This document shows positions 50,739 to 59,828 of a stretch of DNA of 64,000 nucleotides, piece by piece. The translations under genes were made by a program, and so were the position numbers. The notes beneath the pieces were generated by a model. The model saw only the letters and a program-made list of their open reading frames with translations, made no database searches and was not told the DNA's origin. The stretch lies in NCBI GenBank assembly GCA_002338565.1, contig DDIN01000002.1:219885-283884 (forward strand). The letters are read 5' to 3'. The DNA is from Hyphomonadaceae bacterium UBA1849. Lineage in GTDB: Bacteria; Pseudomonadota; Alphaproteobacteria; Caulobacterales; Hyphomonadaceae. Position 1 is the first letter of the stretch. Every line of letters begins with the position of its first letter.

Positions 50739-50759
50739 CGTGTCTTCATATGTCTTGAG

Positions 50760-50787
50760 AAGGGAGGGCGAAAGTCCTCCCTTTTTT
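50760..50787 (+). terminator. Rho-independent terminator of the PQQ-dehydrogenase gene
   Basis: AAGGGAGG / CCTCCCTT with an eight-base loop and six T residues, 21 bases after the stop. Confidence 0.92.
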
Positions 50788-50850
50788 GTTTGGCGACCTC
50801 ACCAATGAAACAGGATTGACTGACTGTTTTTGTAGGGTTAGCAATTCATG

Positions 50851-51006
50851 GTGTTTAACGTGTTCAGTCATACGGACGGGAGCCTTGTCGCGCCGGTCTG
50901 TAGGGTCGACCGGCGCGTTAAAATCGACAGGGCAATGCCCGGTTTGGAAGTTTATTCTCCCTCGCTACCAACCCCATCGGTTTTCCGTTGTGGTTGGTAG
51001 CACCCT
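50851..51006 (+). ncRNA. Candidate structured small RNA
   Basis: Between two gene ends that need no promoter, a TTGACT -35 (50816-50821) lies 17 bases before a weak -10. It is followed by three stems: CGCGCCGGTC/GACCGGCGCG (50889-50917), GGGC-AAT-GCCC (near 50930), and GCTACCAACC/GGTTGGTAGC (50964-51001) with an inner CGG-TTTT-CCG. The last stem ends just before CCCTTTTA, a weak terminator tail. No coding frame fits. Strand is chosen by the promoter; transcription is unproven. Confidence 0.35.
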
Positions 51007-51007
51007 T

Positions 51008-53815
51008 TTACCCGTAAGCGAGATGTGCGTGACTGATTGCGCGGCTGATCTGATGGATCAGTTTCTGAATATCCATGAGTGGATCGAGGAATTCTTTGTG
51101 AAGTGCGGTATAGTCCGAGGTCGTCAGATCTCCGCGCTCTTCGCGAGGCTCCTTCAGATCAGACAACTCTACGATATCGAGGGCTGATTTCGGGAAGAGC
51201 TTTCGCAGTAAGCCGACCGCTTCTTCGATACGCATTTCAACAATCAGATGCTGTACATCATCAATGTCAAACCCGTGCCGCTCAGAAATGGTCGGAAGGC
51301 TGCCCGCAATCTCCAGGGCGCGCATCATGGCGCCCTGACGCATTGCATGAAGCGCGTGGATCGGCAGGCGTGCTTCGTGGCGATACGAGACCGATGGCGC
51401 GCTCTTCAGGCGTGAGATCAGCTGGTCGAAACGGCCAAGGTCAATCGAGAGATGGTCGGCGCAACGGTTCATAGCGGACGAAATACGCTGGGAGCGGACC
51501 AGGCGGTACATCATGGTTCGTGCGGCTTTGCGGTCTGCATCGCCGCTTCGCTTTGTGCAGGCCACCCAGAAACTTGGAGAGTAGACCGCGGCATACGACC
51601 GGAGCGCGGGTATGGATGTGCGGACCCGGCCGAATAGAGCCAGATTGACCAGAGCACGCAGGCGAGGGGAATCGTCAATCAGCTCGACGAGTTCATCAAT
51701 GTCTCGTTCCAGCGCGGAGCCGATGCCACACGCCGTGTTGGCGAGGGCGCCCAGCTGTTGAAGCGTGGCATTGTGCGAAATCGCGCGAAGCGAGCGCGGG
51801 CCGGCAGGGCCTTTGGCGCGACGTTTTGGGCGCGATCCTGCATCGAGCAGGAAGCCGCCTGCGAATTCGCCCAACAGGACGGCATAGTCCGGATCATCGA
51901 ACAGCGTCTCGTGCCAGAGACGAAGCGCGCGATAGAAGTCCCAGACAAGGCTGGAGCGTTGGTAGAACGGATCGCTGTCGTCATGCTCCTGCGTGAACAC
52001 GCCTTCGCGTACAAAAGCGAGATAGGCCGAATCCGACAATGGCTGGTTTGCAAAGTGGATATATCCGTCGCCGCCCTGAAAGCTGACTTCATTGCGAAGC
52101 GGCACGCCGAGTCGTGAACAAAGTGACGGCGTGTGTGCGGGAAGAACGTGGTTCAGGCGGGCTTTGAAGTCGCCCGGATAAGCACCGCGCCCGGCGGACT
52201 CGCCATGCGTATTGAAGAACAGAAGTGCAATACCCGGCATCTGTTCAGCCAGCGCGGAAGCGATGTGGGACTGGATTCGTTCGATTGCGATGTCTGCAGC
52301 AACTTGCCCGATAAAGCGACCCGCGTCCGAGAAGCCAAGCTGGATGGATAGCTGGCCGCGCGTGCGGGCATAATCCTGAAACTCCGGCACTTTCAAAAGG
52401 CGCGCTACGAAGCGTCCACCATTTTCAAGTGCCTCAGGTGTTTCGAACAGAGGCGAGATATCCAGTTGCGCCTCAACGCCGTACTGGCGCGCAAGATAGA
52501 GAGCGCCGAGCACCGTCGCAGGGTTCTCACTCTCTGCGATGAGGAAGCGGATCGGCGTGTCAGCATCAATATGTTTGCTGATTTGTGCGCACAGCATGAA
52601 CTGGCGGCGGGCTGTGGACTGTTCCAGGAACAGGTCGCCGAAGTTGATCTTTGCCGGAACGGTCGCGCGTAGCTTGTCTGCAAGCGTGTCCAGCGCGACT
52701 TGTCCAAGATCATTGTCTTCCGTGAGGAAGCCAAGGTCACGCCGGATCACTGACTGGATTTGAGCAGCGTTGATGCGAAGATGGATGCGGGCGGTTCCGA
52801 AACCGAGGATTTCCATCTGGCGCGACAGCTGAAGCAGGCGAAGTGCCGTGTCGTCGTCTTCACCGTCCATGAGCGCTGCGACACGTTCCGACAAAGCGCG
52901 AATGCTGACGAGATTTTTGTCATCGTTCTCGGTCAGCGTGTTTGCTGCCTGGACCATGAGCTCTGCCTTCGACAGATCGCCGAAGAAGAGGTCGGATTGT
53001 TTTGCCGCGAGCGCCTGTGCGGTTTCAAGCTCTGCAGTCAGGGCTTCAATCGCAGCTGCATCTTTAGCGCTTTGAGCAATGTCTTTCAGCATGCTTGCAT
53101 AGCGGCCGATCTGTTCGGACTTTTCTTTCAGGCGATAGGCAAGGCTCGTCCACCAGTGAATGTCGCTTCGGCCATCAAGGTCGTAACCGACCCATGAAGC
53201 GAGTGTTGGTGCGACAGGACGAAGGCTGCGCCACTGACTAGGATACGAGGTGCGGGCAGTCTGCAGAACCGCTTTCAGGTAACTGCTGACAGACGCTTGC
53301 GCATTGGCAATCGCATTCTGGGCTTCTTCATGCTCTTGCTGGAGCGTGATGCCTTGAGTGTCGTCCGTTTGCGCCGGGGCCTCATGCTCCGTTGCGTCTG
53401 ACACAGCGAGCTCCGCAAGACGCTGACGCTCGCTTAGCGGGTTTGCGAAGGTCGGGTGGGCAGTGAAGACAATGCCGCCAACGGGTGTTTCAACGCAGTC
53501 TTTGAAAGCGTCGAGCCCTTCAGCGGCTTTCAGTGAAAGCTTCTCGTTGATCATCTCCCATGGAGATTCCGGAAGGTGCAGCTCGTGCTGCATGGCGATA
53601 AAGGCCGCGCGTTCACGGAACAATTCGTCGGTAATATCTTGCACGGGCGCGCTAAGCGCATCGGCGCTCAATTCGCCTTTAGAAAGGGCGAAAAAGTAAT
53701 CTTGAGCCAGTCTGAAAACAGAATTGGTCTGCGGGTCGCGTTCGATATCGCGCGCATAGAATTTCAGACGCTCATAGATCTCATCTTTTTTCAGGGGAAG
53801 GTCAGCGTTTTCCAT
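51008..53815 (-). CDS. PEP-carboxylase homologue with altered active-site motifs
   Basis: A 935-residue protein of PEPC length. Kept motifs: VFTAHPT with the catalytic His near residue 120, GSRPKRRAKGPAGPRSLRAI and a Gly at the extreme C-terminus. Changed: the loop GYSDSxKDxG is here LGFSDAGRFIG (Lys to Arg), and the HGRGGSIGRGG loop is THGESAGRGAYPG (first Arg lost). The usual PEP carboxylation chemistry is therefore uncertain. It follows eda by 32 bases, at the end of the uronate operon, so it may be cotranscribed. It could have anaplerotic activity, altered specificity or no activity. Confidence 0.8.
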   Translation of the reverse strand: MENADLPLKKDEIYERLKFYARDIERDPQTNSVFRLAQDYFFALSKGELSADALSAPVQDITDELFRERAAFIAMQHELHLPESPWEMINEKLSLKAAEGLDAFKDCVETPVGGIVFTAHPTFANPLSERQRLAELAVSDATEHEAPAQTDDTQGITLQQEHEEAQNAIANAQASVSSYLKAVLQTARTSYPSQWRSLRPVAPTLASWVGYDLDGRSDIHWWTSLAYRLKEKSEQIGRYASMLKDIAQSAKDAAAIEALTAELETAQALAAKQSDLFFGDLSKAELMVQAANTLTENDDKNLVSIRALSERVAALMDGEDDDTALRLLQLSRQMEILGFGTARIHLRINAAQIQSVIRRDLGFLTEDNDLGQVALDTLADKLRATVPAKINFGDLFLEQSTARRQFMLCAQISKHIDADTPIRFLIAESENPATVLGALYLARQYGVEAQLDISPLFETPEALENGGRFVARLLKVPEFQDYARTRGQLSIQLGFSDAGRFIGQVAADIAIERIQSHIASALAEQMPGIALLFFNTHGESAGRGAYPGDFKARLNHVLPAHTPSLCSRLGVPLRNEVSFQGGDGYIHFANQPLSDSAYLAFVREGVFTQEHDDSDPFYQRSSLVWDFYRALRLWHETLFDDPDYAVLLGEFAGGFLLDAGSRPKRRAKGPAGPRSLRAISHNATLQQLGALANTACGIGSALERDIDELVELIDDSPRLRALVNLALFGRVRTSIPALRSYAAVYSPSFWVACTKRSGDADRKAARTMMYRLVRSQRISSAMNRCADHLSIDLGRFDQLISRLKSAPSVSYRHEARLPIHALHAMRQGAMMRALEIAGSLPTISERHGFDIDDVQHLIVEMRIEEAVGLLRKLFPKSALDIVELSDLKEPREERGDLTTSDYTALHKEFLDPLMDIQKLIHQISRAISHAHLAYG

Positions 53816-53847
53816 GATGATGAGCCTTGAGATTTGTGTTGTCGATG

Positions 53848-54498
53848 TCAGCCCGGTCGGAGCGATTTGACGAGATCTGATGCTTCCTGAGCCAGTTCTG
53901 TAATCCGGGCCCAGTTTCCGGCCTGAATATCTGCTGGTGTTGCAAGCCAGGACCCACCTGCTGCTGCAACGTTTGGCAGTTTCAGATAGGATGGCAGTTT
54001 CTCAATCGAGACGCCGCCCGTTGGCATGAAGCTTATGTTGGGCAGCGGCGCAGACAATGCTTTGAGCGTAGAAGCGCCGCCATAAGGCTCAGCTGGGAAG
54101 AATTTCACCACATCAAACCCGTGATCGTAGAGAGACAGGGCTTCTGTAGGGGTAGCTATACCCGGGACGACGAGGCCGGGGAAAGCTGCAAGTTCGGATA
54201 GCAGAAATGCAGGAGTGGCTGGCGTCACCAGAAACTGGGCGCCGTATTTGAGCGCTGAGCCGACATCTGATTCGCATGTGATCGTGCCTGCGCCGACGAG
54301 AACATCGAGGCCGGAATTGGAAATCTCTTTGATAGCGTCCAGCGCACAGGCCGTTCTGAGAGTGACTTCGAGCACTCGCAAGCCGCCATCTGCCAGAGCT
54401 TTTGCGACAGGAACGGCGTCTTCAGTGCGTTCGATTGTCAGGACCGGAACGACGCCTGCAGCGCGAAGCTGGCGCTTTTGTGCATTCACATCAGCCAT
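53848..54498 (-). CDS. eda: KDPG/KHG aldolase
   Basis: A 216-residue class I aldolase that splits 2-keto-3-deoxy-6-phosphogluconate to pyruvate and glyceraldehyde 3-phosphate, the last step of Entner-Doudoroff-type uronate breakdown. The general base Glu44 is in VLEVTLRT and the Schiff-base Lys132 in VVKFFPAE. GAGTI and FMPTGGV are further motifs. It lies 23 bases after the esterase gene. The kinase that should act before it (KdgK) is not in the window. Confidence 0.94.
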   Translation of the reverse strand: MADVNAQKRQLRAAGVVPVLTIERTEDAVPVAKALADGGLRVLEVTLRTACALDAIKEISNSGLDVLVGAGTITCESDVGSALKYGAQFLVTPATPAFLLSELAAFPGLVVPGIATPTEALSLYDHGFDVVKFFPAEPYGGASTLKALSAPLPNISFMPTGGVSIEKLPSYLKLPNVAAAGGSWLATPADIQAGNWARITELAQEASDLVKSLRPG

Positions 54499-54521
54499 TT
54501 GAATTTATCTCTCAAACAGAA

Positions 54522-55556
54522 TTATCGGGGAGTGGGCGGAAGACCATTCTCTGCTGCCCAGTTAATGAGGAGGCCGGGCCAGTCTCCCAATGGTGTGTTC
54601 TCAATGCCGCGCATGCCGAAGCCATGACCGCCATGTTCGAAAATATGGAGGACGGCGGGCACATCCGCGTCGCGATACGCGTTCATCAGCGCCATGGAGT
54701 TCTCCATGAAGACAGAGGTGTCATCCAGCGCGTGGAGCAGGAAAACTGGCGGGCTGTCAGGATTTACATTGCGGGTCAGGTCGTAGGTCCGAATCTGGTC
54801 TTCAGTCGGGTTGTCGCCAAGCAGGTTATTCTGGGAGCCTATATGTGTGTGTTCAGACCCCATCAGAACGACCGGGTAGACCAGAGCCGTAATGTCAGGC
54901 TTGGCAGAGAGTTGGTCCAGAGCATCCACGGGGTCATAGACGGTGTCTTCGAAACGCTGGTTCAGCGAGCCTGCGAGGTGGCCGCCCGCAGAAAAGCCTA
55001 TGGCCAGAACATTCGTTTCTGAACCACGGGTGTTGGCATTATGGCTGCGCAGGACACGCATCGCACGCTGGGCATCCTGAAGCGGCGTGTCTGCGCCAGA
55101 CGGCCAGCCCTGAAATGGCAGCCGATAGGTCATGACATAAACGTCATAGCCGAACTGGTTGAAATAACGCGCGCCTTCCCAGCCTTCTTTTTCGACGACA
55201 ACGCGCTGATAGCCGCCGCCCGGAATGAGTAGGATGGTATTGCCGGAGAAGTTTTCCGACCTGAAATAGGACAAGGTCGGCCCAGTGACGTCCAACGCTG
55301 CGCGGTCCGGCAGGCCGAATGAGTTCTGGCGTTCCACCATATGTTCAGTCAGGTCGACAGCGTCGCGGCCTGGCGCCTGCTCTGGCCAGATACTGAGGGT
55401 TTCGTCAGGCTGGCGTGCAATGTCGACGACAAAGCGGTCAAAGTCGATCCGTTCCGACGTCTCGGCAAACGACACATCAGGTGTTGTGCAGGCAGCCAGT
55501 GATATGGCTGCCGTTCCAAGCATCATGGATCGACGAGTGAGCGCCGTCTTCATCAT
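54522..55556 (-). CDS. Exported alpha/beta hydrolase, acetyl-esterase-like
   Basis: A 344-residue protein with a twin-arginine-like start (LTRRSMMLGTAAISLAAC) that also has a lipobox. The alpha/beta-hydrolase core carries the oxyanion motif LLIPGGGYQRV, the nucleophile Ser in AIGFSAGGHLAG near residue 190, Asp in HALDDTSV and the His in EHGGHGFGM. The fold is that of BD-FAE/acetylxylan-esterase-type enzymes. Inside a uronate operon it probably removes acetyl groups from uronic-acid polymers or oligomers. The start overlaps the TRAP dctM stop as TAATG. Confidence 0.85.
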   Translation of the reverse strand: MMKTALTRRSMMLGTAAISLAACTTPDVSFAETSERIDFDRFVVDIARQPDETLSIWPEQAPGRDAVDLTEHMVERQNSFGLPDRAALDVTGPTLSYFRSENFSGNTILLIPGGGYQRVVVEKEGWEGARYFNQFGYDVYVMTYRLPFQGWPSGADTPLQDAQRAMRVLRSHNANTRGSETNVLAIGFSAGGHLAGSLNQRFEDTVYDPVDALDQLSAKPDITALVYPVVLMGSEHTHIGSQNNLLGDNPTEDQIRTYDLTRNVNPDSPPVFLLHALDDTSVFMENSMALMNAYRDADVPAVLHIFEHGGHGFGMRGIENTPLGDWPGLLINWAAENGLPPTPR

Positions 55557-56833
55557 TAGAACAGCCCCGGAAGCGTGAGCGAGATGGCAGGCACAAAGGT
55601 GATGACCAGAAGTGCCGCAATCAGGGCGCAGTAGAACGGCCAGATCGTCTTAACAGCCGACTCTACCGGTATCTTGCCGACCGCTGCGCCTACGAACAGG
55701 ACAGATCCAACAGGCGGTGTGACCAGACCAATGCCGAGGTTCAGCATCATGATGATGCCGAAATGGACAGGATCCACGCCAACTTCCATCACGACAGGCA
55801 GTAGAATTGGTGTCGTAATAACGATGAGCGGCGACATGTCCATAAACGTACCGAGGCAGAGCAGGATCACGTTAATGATCAGCAATACGAGGATTGGATT
55901 GCTCGTAACGTTGGTAATCAGTTCCGCCAGCTTTGTAGGCGCTTCCAGAATGGCGAGCGCATAGCCGAAGGCGGTCGCCGCGCCGATGATCATCAGAACC
56001 ATCGCCGTGATCTTCACAGACTGGATTGCAGCTTTTGAGAAGCGGTCCCAGCCAAGCGTGCGATAGACGAAAGCGCCGATAATGATGGTGTAGATAACGG
56101 CAATGGCAGAGGATTCTGTCGCCGTGAAAATGCCTGAAAGAATACCGCCCATAATAATGATGGCCGTCATCAGGCCCGGAATGGCAAAGACGAGCGCTTT
56201 CATGAATTCGGCCCAGCCCGGGAACTTGCCCGCAGCATAGCCACGTTTCACAGCGACAATCCATGACACAACCATTAGCAGGATGGCCGTCAGTACGCCC
56301 GGCACGATACCGGCAAGGAACAGGTCACCAATCGAGACACCGATGCCGGATGCCGCCGAGTAGATGATCATGTTGTGGGATGGCGGGATGAGCAGGCCGA
56401 CGATCGCCGCTGTCACAGTAACATTTACTGAATAATCAGCGTCATAGCCCTTTTCCTTCATGAGCGGCATCATGGTCGCGCCCATGGCAGATGCCGATGC
56501 AATCGCAGAGCCTGATACCGCGCCAAATAGAGTGGAAGCACCGACATTCACCGCGCCAAGACCACCGCGTGCACGGCCAAACGCCGCTTCAGCGATATGG
56601 ACGAGCCGTTCTGCTATGCCCGAGCGATACATGAGATCGCCTGCGAAAATGAAGAACGGAATCGCCATCAGTGTGAAGACGCTCACGCCCGCGGCCATAC
56701 GCTGGAATACGACAACCAATGGGATATCCATCGCGAGGAAACAGGCGATTGAAGCGGTCAGCAGAGAGAACGCGACCGGCACGCCCAGCGCCAGACAGAT
56801 TACGAGTACAGAGAGTAGAATAATCAACTCCAT
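55556..56833 (-). CDS. TRAP transporter large membrane subunit (DctM)
   Basis: A 425-residue protein with about 12 hydrophobic segments. Motifs PFFIFAGDLMYRSGIAERLV, SGSAIASASAMGATMMPLM, IPPSHNMIIYS and FGIIMMLNLGIGLVTPPVG are the DctM core. It couples Na+ flow to substrate import with DctQ and the binding protein. The gene overlaps dctQ by ten bases and the esterase by one. The uronate context suggests a hexuronate substrate. Confidence 0.94.
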   Translation of the reverse strand: MELIILLSVLVICLALGVPVAFSLLTASIACFLAMDIPLVVVFQRMAAGVSVFTLMAIPFFIFAGDLMYRSGIAERLVHIAEAAFGRARGGLGAVNVGASTLFGAVSGSAIASASAMGATMMPLMKEKGYDADYSVNVTVTAAIVGLLIPPSHNMIIYSAASGIGVSIGDLFLAGIVPGVLTAILLMVVSWIVAVKRGYAAGKFPGWAEFMKALVFAIPGLMTAIIIMGGILSGIFTATESSAIAVIYTIIIGAFVYRTLGWDRFSKAAIQSVKITAMVLMIIGAATAFGYALAILEAPTKLAELITNVTSNPILVLLIINVILLCLGTFMDMSPLIVITTPILLPVVMEVGVDPVHFGIIMMLNLGIGLVTPPVGSVLFVGAAVGKIPVESAVKTIWPFYCALIAALLVITFVPAISLTLPGLF

Positions 56834-57336
56834 CGGGGATCCTCCTCATCCTCGACGTTTTCACCTTCTGCCTCTTCCAGCATGCGTTCGAGCGAGAACA
56901 GCGCGATCAGAACACCGCTGATTGGCAGGGCGAGATATGCAAGGCCGCGAGGCAGGCCGAGCGATGGAATAATATGTTCCCAGGTACGGATAACGAGTTC
57001 TCCGCCCCAGATGGTCATGGCGATACCGCAACCTGCGACGATCAGATCCTGCACCATGCGCATGCCGCGTTTGGCCTTTGGGCCAACGGCTTCTTCAAGC
57101 GCGACGATACGGATATGGAAGCCTTCGCGAACACCAGCAGCGGCAGCGAGCAGCACATACCAGATCATCAGCGTAAGAGCGGCTTGCTCGGACCAGGATG
57201 GGCTGGAGTTCAGCACGTAACGGCCGAAGACCTGCCAGCCGACGATCACAGTCATCAGAACGAGACCAAATGCGGCGATCCGTAAAAGCAGCTCAGCCGC
57301 GAAATGGGTGACGTTAGCCAGATTGTGCTTCATCAC
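56824..57336 (-). CDS. TRAP transporter small membrane subunit (DctQ)
   Basis: A 170-residue four-helix membrane subunit. ILRIAAFGLVLMTVIVGWQVFGRYVLNSSPSW and the central EQAALTLMIWYVLLAAAAGVREGFHI form the DctQ signature. The C-terminus is acidic (EEAEGENVEDEEDP), which is unusual for the family. Its ATG overlaps the dctP stop as ATGA, and its end overlaps dctM, giving a translationally coupled unit. Confidence 0.9.
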   Translation of the reverse strand: MMKHNLANVTHFAAELLLRIAAFGLVLMTVIVGWQVFGRYVLNSSPSWSEQAALTLMIWYVLLAAAAGVREGFHIRIVALEEAVGPKAKRGMRMVQDLIVAGCGIAMTIWGGELVIRTWEHIIPSLGLPRGLAYLALPISGVLIALFSLERMLEEAEGENVEDEEDPRWS

Positions 57337-58355
57337 GCGCCTCCCAGCTCAGAGCCTATGCTCTGGATCTGATTGACGAGCTCTTCCTGCTCTGGCGTCA
57401 CGATGAAGTTCTCCCAGACAGGCTCCATAAGTCCCTGGAAGTCAGACAGATTGTCGACTTCATTGGCTTGAATGCCCGCCTCCATGAGGCGCTCGCGCGC
57501 ACCCGCAACACGGGCATCCCAAAGCTCACGCATGAACGGAACAGATGATTTGGCAGCGTTGACGACCAACTCCTGATCCGCTTCCGACAGTTTGCGCCAG
57601 CGGCTGAGCGACATGACCAGAATTTCCGGTGCCATTACGTGGCGCGTCAGGCTGTAATACGGCGCTGCTTCAAAGTGGCGGCCGGACTCATAAGATGGCC
57701 AGTTGTTCTCGGCGCCATCGATCACGCCTTGAACGAGCGACTGATACACCTCGCCAAGTGGCATAGGCGTCGCGTCAGCGCCGAGCGCGCGGATCATCGC
57801 AACATAAAGGTCGGAGTTCTGAACACGGATTTTCATGCCGCGCATATCGTCCGGCGTGCGGATAGCCTGGCGCGTATTGTAGAAGCTGCGTTCCCCTGAA
57901 TCGTAGAAACAGAGGCCGACCAGATTGTGCGGCACAAGCGAGTTCAGGATTACATCGCCGGGCGCGCCATCAAGGCTCTGTCGCATATGCTCGGTGGAGC
58001 TGAACAGGAAGGGCAGGGACGGAATAACCGTCATAGGCTCGATTGAATTCAGCGGCGCCAGGTTCACGCGGTTCATGTCGAGGCCACCAAAACTGGTGAT
58101 TTCGAGCGTATCGCGTTCTGAGCCAAGCTGGCCGCCTGCATAAATTCGGATGTCCAGGCGACCATCAGTCTGCTCGCGCAGCACTTCGCCCATATGGCGG
58201 ACGGCCTGAACCGTCGGATAGTCCGACGGGTGCGTGTCAGAGGATAAAAGCGGCCTCGAGCCTGCTTGTCCGCACGCCCCAAGGGACATCCCGGCCAGTC
58301 CGGCTGCGCCCGCTTGCAGGACGCGCCGTCTGTTTAGAGATGGCGTTTGGGTCAT
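57333..58355 (-). CDS. TRAP transporter substrate-binding protein (DctP family)
   Basis: A 340-residue periplasmic binding protein. The N-terminus LNRRRVLQAGAAGLAGMSLGAC has a twin-arginine motif and a lipobox Cys. The DctP core includes TDGRLDIRIYAGGQLGSERDTLE, the segment MRGMKIRVQNSDLY with the carboxylate-binding Arg, and VDGAENNWPSYES with Asn and Trp of the substrate pocket. It binds an organic acid, most likely a hexuronate given the operon. It starts one base after the reductase stop. Confidence 0.93.
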   Translation of the reverse strand: MTQTPSLNRRRVLQAGAAGLAGMSLGACGQAGSRPLLSSDTHPSDYPTVQAVRHMGEVLREQTDGRLDIRIYAGGQLGSERDTLEITSFGGLDMNRVNLAPLNSIEPMTVIPSLPFLFSSTEHMRQSLDGAPGDVILNSLVPHNLVGLCFYDSGERSFYNTRQAIRTPDDMRGMKIRVQNSDLYVAMIRALGADATPMPLGEVYQSLVQGVIDGAENNWPSYESGRHFEAAPYYSLTRHVMAPEILVMSLSRWRKLSEADQELVVNAAKSSVPFMRELWDARVAGARERLMEAGIQANEVDNLSDFQGLMEPVWENFIVTPEQEELVNQIQSIGSELGGA

Positions 58356-59828
58356 TTAAATTCCTGAGCCTCCCCGAAGTGATTTTTGTTCTGTTTTTAT
58401 GATGTCAGTGTAGGCGCGCTTTACGGCGGCTACAAACTCTTCATCGTTGCGAAGTGTGTCGTGGAACACCTCGTCCAACGCGAGGAATGCATCGACATCG
58501 TCGCTTTCGTCTTTGGCGATTTTTCCGAGCGCCAGAAGCTGGTCTGCGAGCGGATCGGTGATGTGCGCTTCGGCGCGGGACATACGCACAATGAAGCGCA
58601 TCCACGCTGCGACTCCGAAGCCGAGCTTTTCTATGCTGCGGCCAGCTGCGCGATTGGTCTCAATGGTGTTCAGAAGCCGTATCGGAAGCTTTTTCGAGCC
58701 ATCCCATGCAATCTGCGAAAGCTTATGGACGATGGCCGGGTTCGCGAACCGCTCAAGCAGATCCTCGATATAGTCCTCAAGGTCCATTCCATCTGGTGGA
58801 GACAAAGCTGGCATGATCTCGTCGCGCATCATGGCGCGAACAAGGGAACGCAGCTCCGCATTTTCCATCGTCTCGGCGACGGATTGGTGCCCGTACGCCA
58901 GACCAAGATAGGCGAGGGTTGAGTGCGCACCATTCAAAAGCCACAGCTTGGCCTTTTCGTGTCTGGAAACATCGCGCGTAAGCAGAACGCCTGCATCGGC
59001 GAGTTCTTTGATCACCGATACGCCGGTGTTCTCAATTACCCATGATGTGAAGGCTTCGCGCTGGATAGGCCACGCATCGCTATAGCCACAGTCCGTCTGA
59101 ATACGCTGGATAAGCGCGTCGTCTGTTGCGGGTGTGATTGAGTCGACCATGCTGGACGGGAAGTCGACATTTGTGCGGATCCAGCTGCTAAGCGGTGCAT
59201 CGATCAGATCGGCAAATCGCAGAACCGCCGCTTCAAGCTTCTCGCCATTGCCGGGAAGGTTGTCACAGGAAAGCACGACCAGTTTCCCAAGACCGCTTTC
59301 ACGGCGCAGCGCGAGCCCCTTCGTGAGCCAGCCAATCGCGCTTACAGGCGCATCAAACTGCTTCAGATCGTGCAGGATGTCCGAATGAGCTTCGTCCAGC
59401 TCACCGTCACCGTTCAAGCAATAACCCTTTTCTGTGACGGTCAGCGTGACAAGCTGGAGGTCTTCGGTCTTAAACGGCTGGAAGGCGCTTGAATCGTCGC
59501 AAAACTTTACGCCTTTCAGAGCGGCAATGATTTCGCAGCTGGTTTCGCGGTCGAGTTTGATCAGCGTGTAAAGGCCGTCTTGCGCGTTGAGCTTTTCAGA
59601 CGTTCCCTTGGAGCGCAGCGCTACTGCGGTAACGCCCCATTTCTGCTCGTCGGCGTTCAGACGGTTATAATAATCCATCTGGTGTGCGCGAAAGAATGCG
59701 CCGGGACCAATATGTAGCACCCGTGTTGGCAGTGCCGACCGGTCGTATGAGGGCGGTGTGCACTGGGCGGCATCAATCTCTGCAAGTATCGCGTCGCCGA
59801 GCGGTTTCAGAGCGGTATCGGTGGTCAT
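58356..59828 (-). CDS. Mannitol-dehydrogenase-family hexuronate reductase (fructuronate/tagaturonate)
   Basis: A 490-residue NAD-dependent dehydrogenase. RVLHIGPGAFFRAHQMDYYN and LTVTEKGYCL, then VLSCDNLPGNG and VDFPSSMVDSITPAT closely follow fructuronate reductase (UxuB) rather than UxaB. Catalytic Lys is in the C-terminal domain (KAKLWLLNGAHSTLAYLG). It should reduce fructuronate to mannonate or tagaturonate to altronate. The next enzyme in the operon is altronate dehydratase, so the in vivo substrate is unclear. Start overlaps the altronate dehydratase stop as ATGA. Confidence 0.9.
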   Translation of the reverse strand: MTTDTALKPLGDAILAEIDAAQCTPPSYDRSALPTRVLHIGPGAFFRAHQMDYYNRLNADEQKWGVTAVALRSKGTSEKLNAQDGLYTLIKLDRETSCEIIAALKGVKFCDDSSAFQPFKTEDLQLVTLTVTEKGYCLNGDGELDEAHSDILHDLKQFDAPVSAIGWLTKGLALRRESGLGKLVVLSCDNLPGNGEKLEAAVLRFADLIDAPLSSWIRTNVDFPSSMVDSITPATDDALIQRIQTDCGYSDAWPIQREAFTSWVIENTGVSVIKELADAGVLLTRDVSRHEKAKLWLLNGAHSTLAYLGLAYGHQSVAETMENAELRSLVRAMMRDEIMPALSPPDGMDLEDYIEDLLERFANPAIVHKLSQIAWDGSKKLPIRLLNTIETNRAAGRSIEKLGFGVAAWMRFIVRMSRAEAHITDPLADQLLALGKIAKDESDDVDAFLALDEVFHDTLRNDEEFVAAVKRAYTDIIKTEQKSLRGGSGI

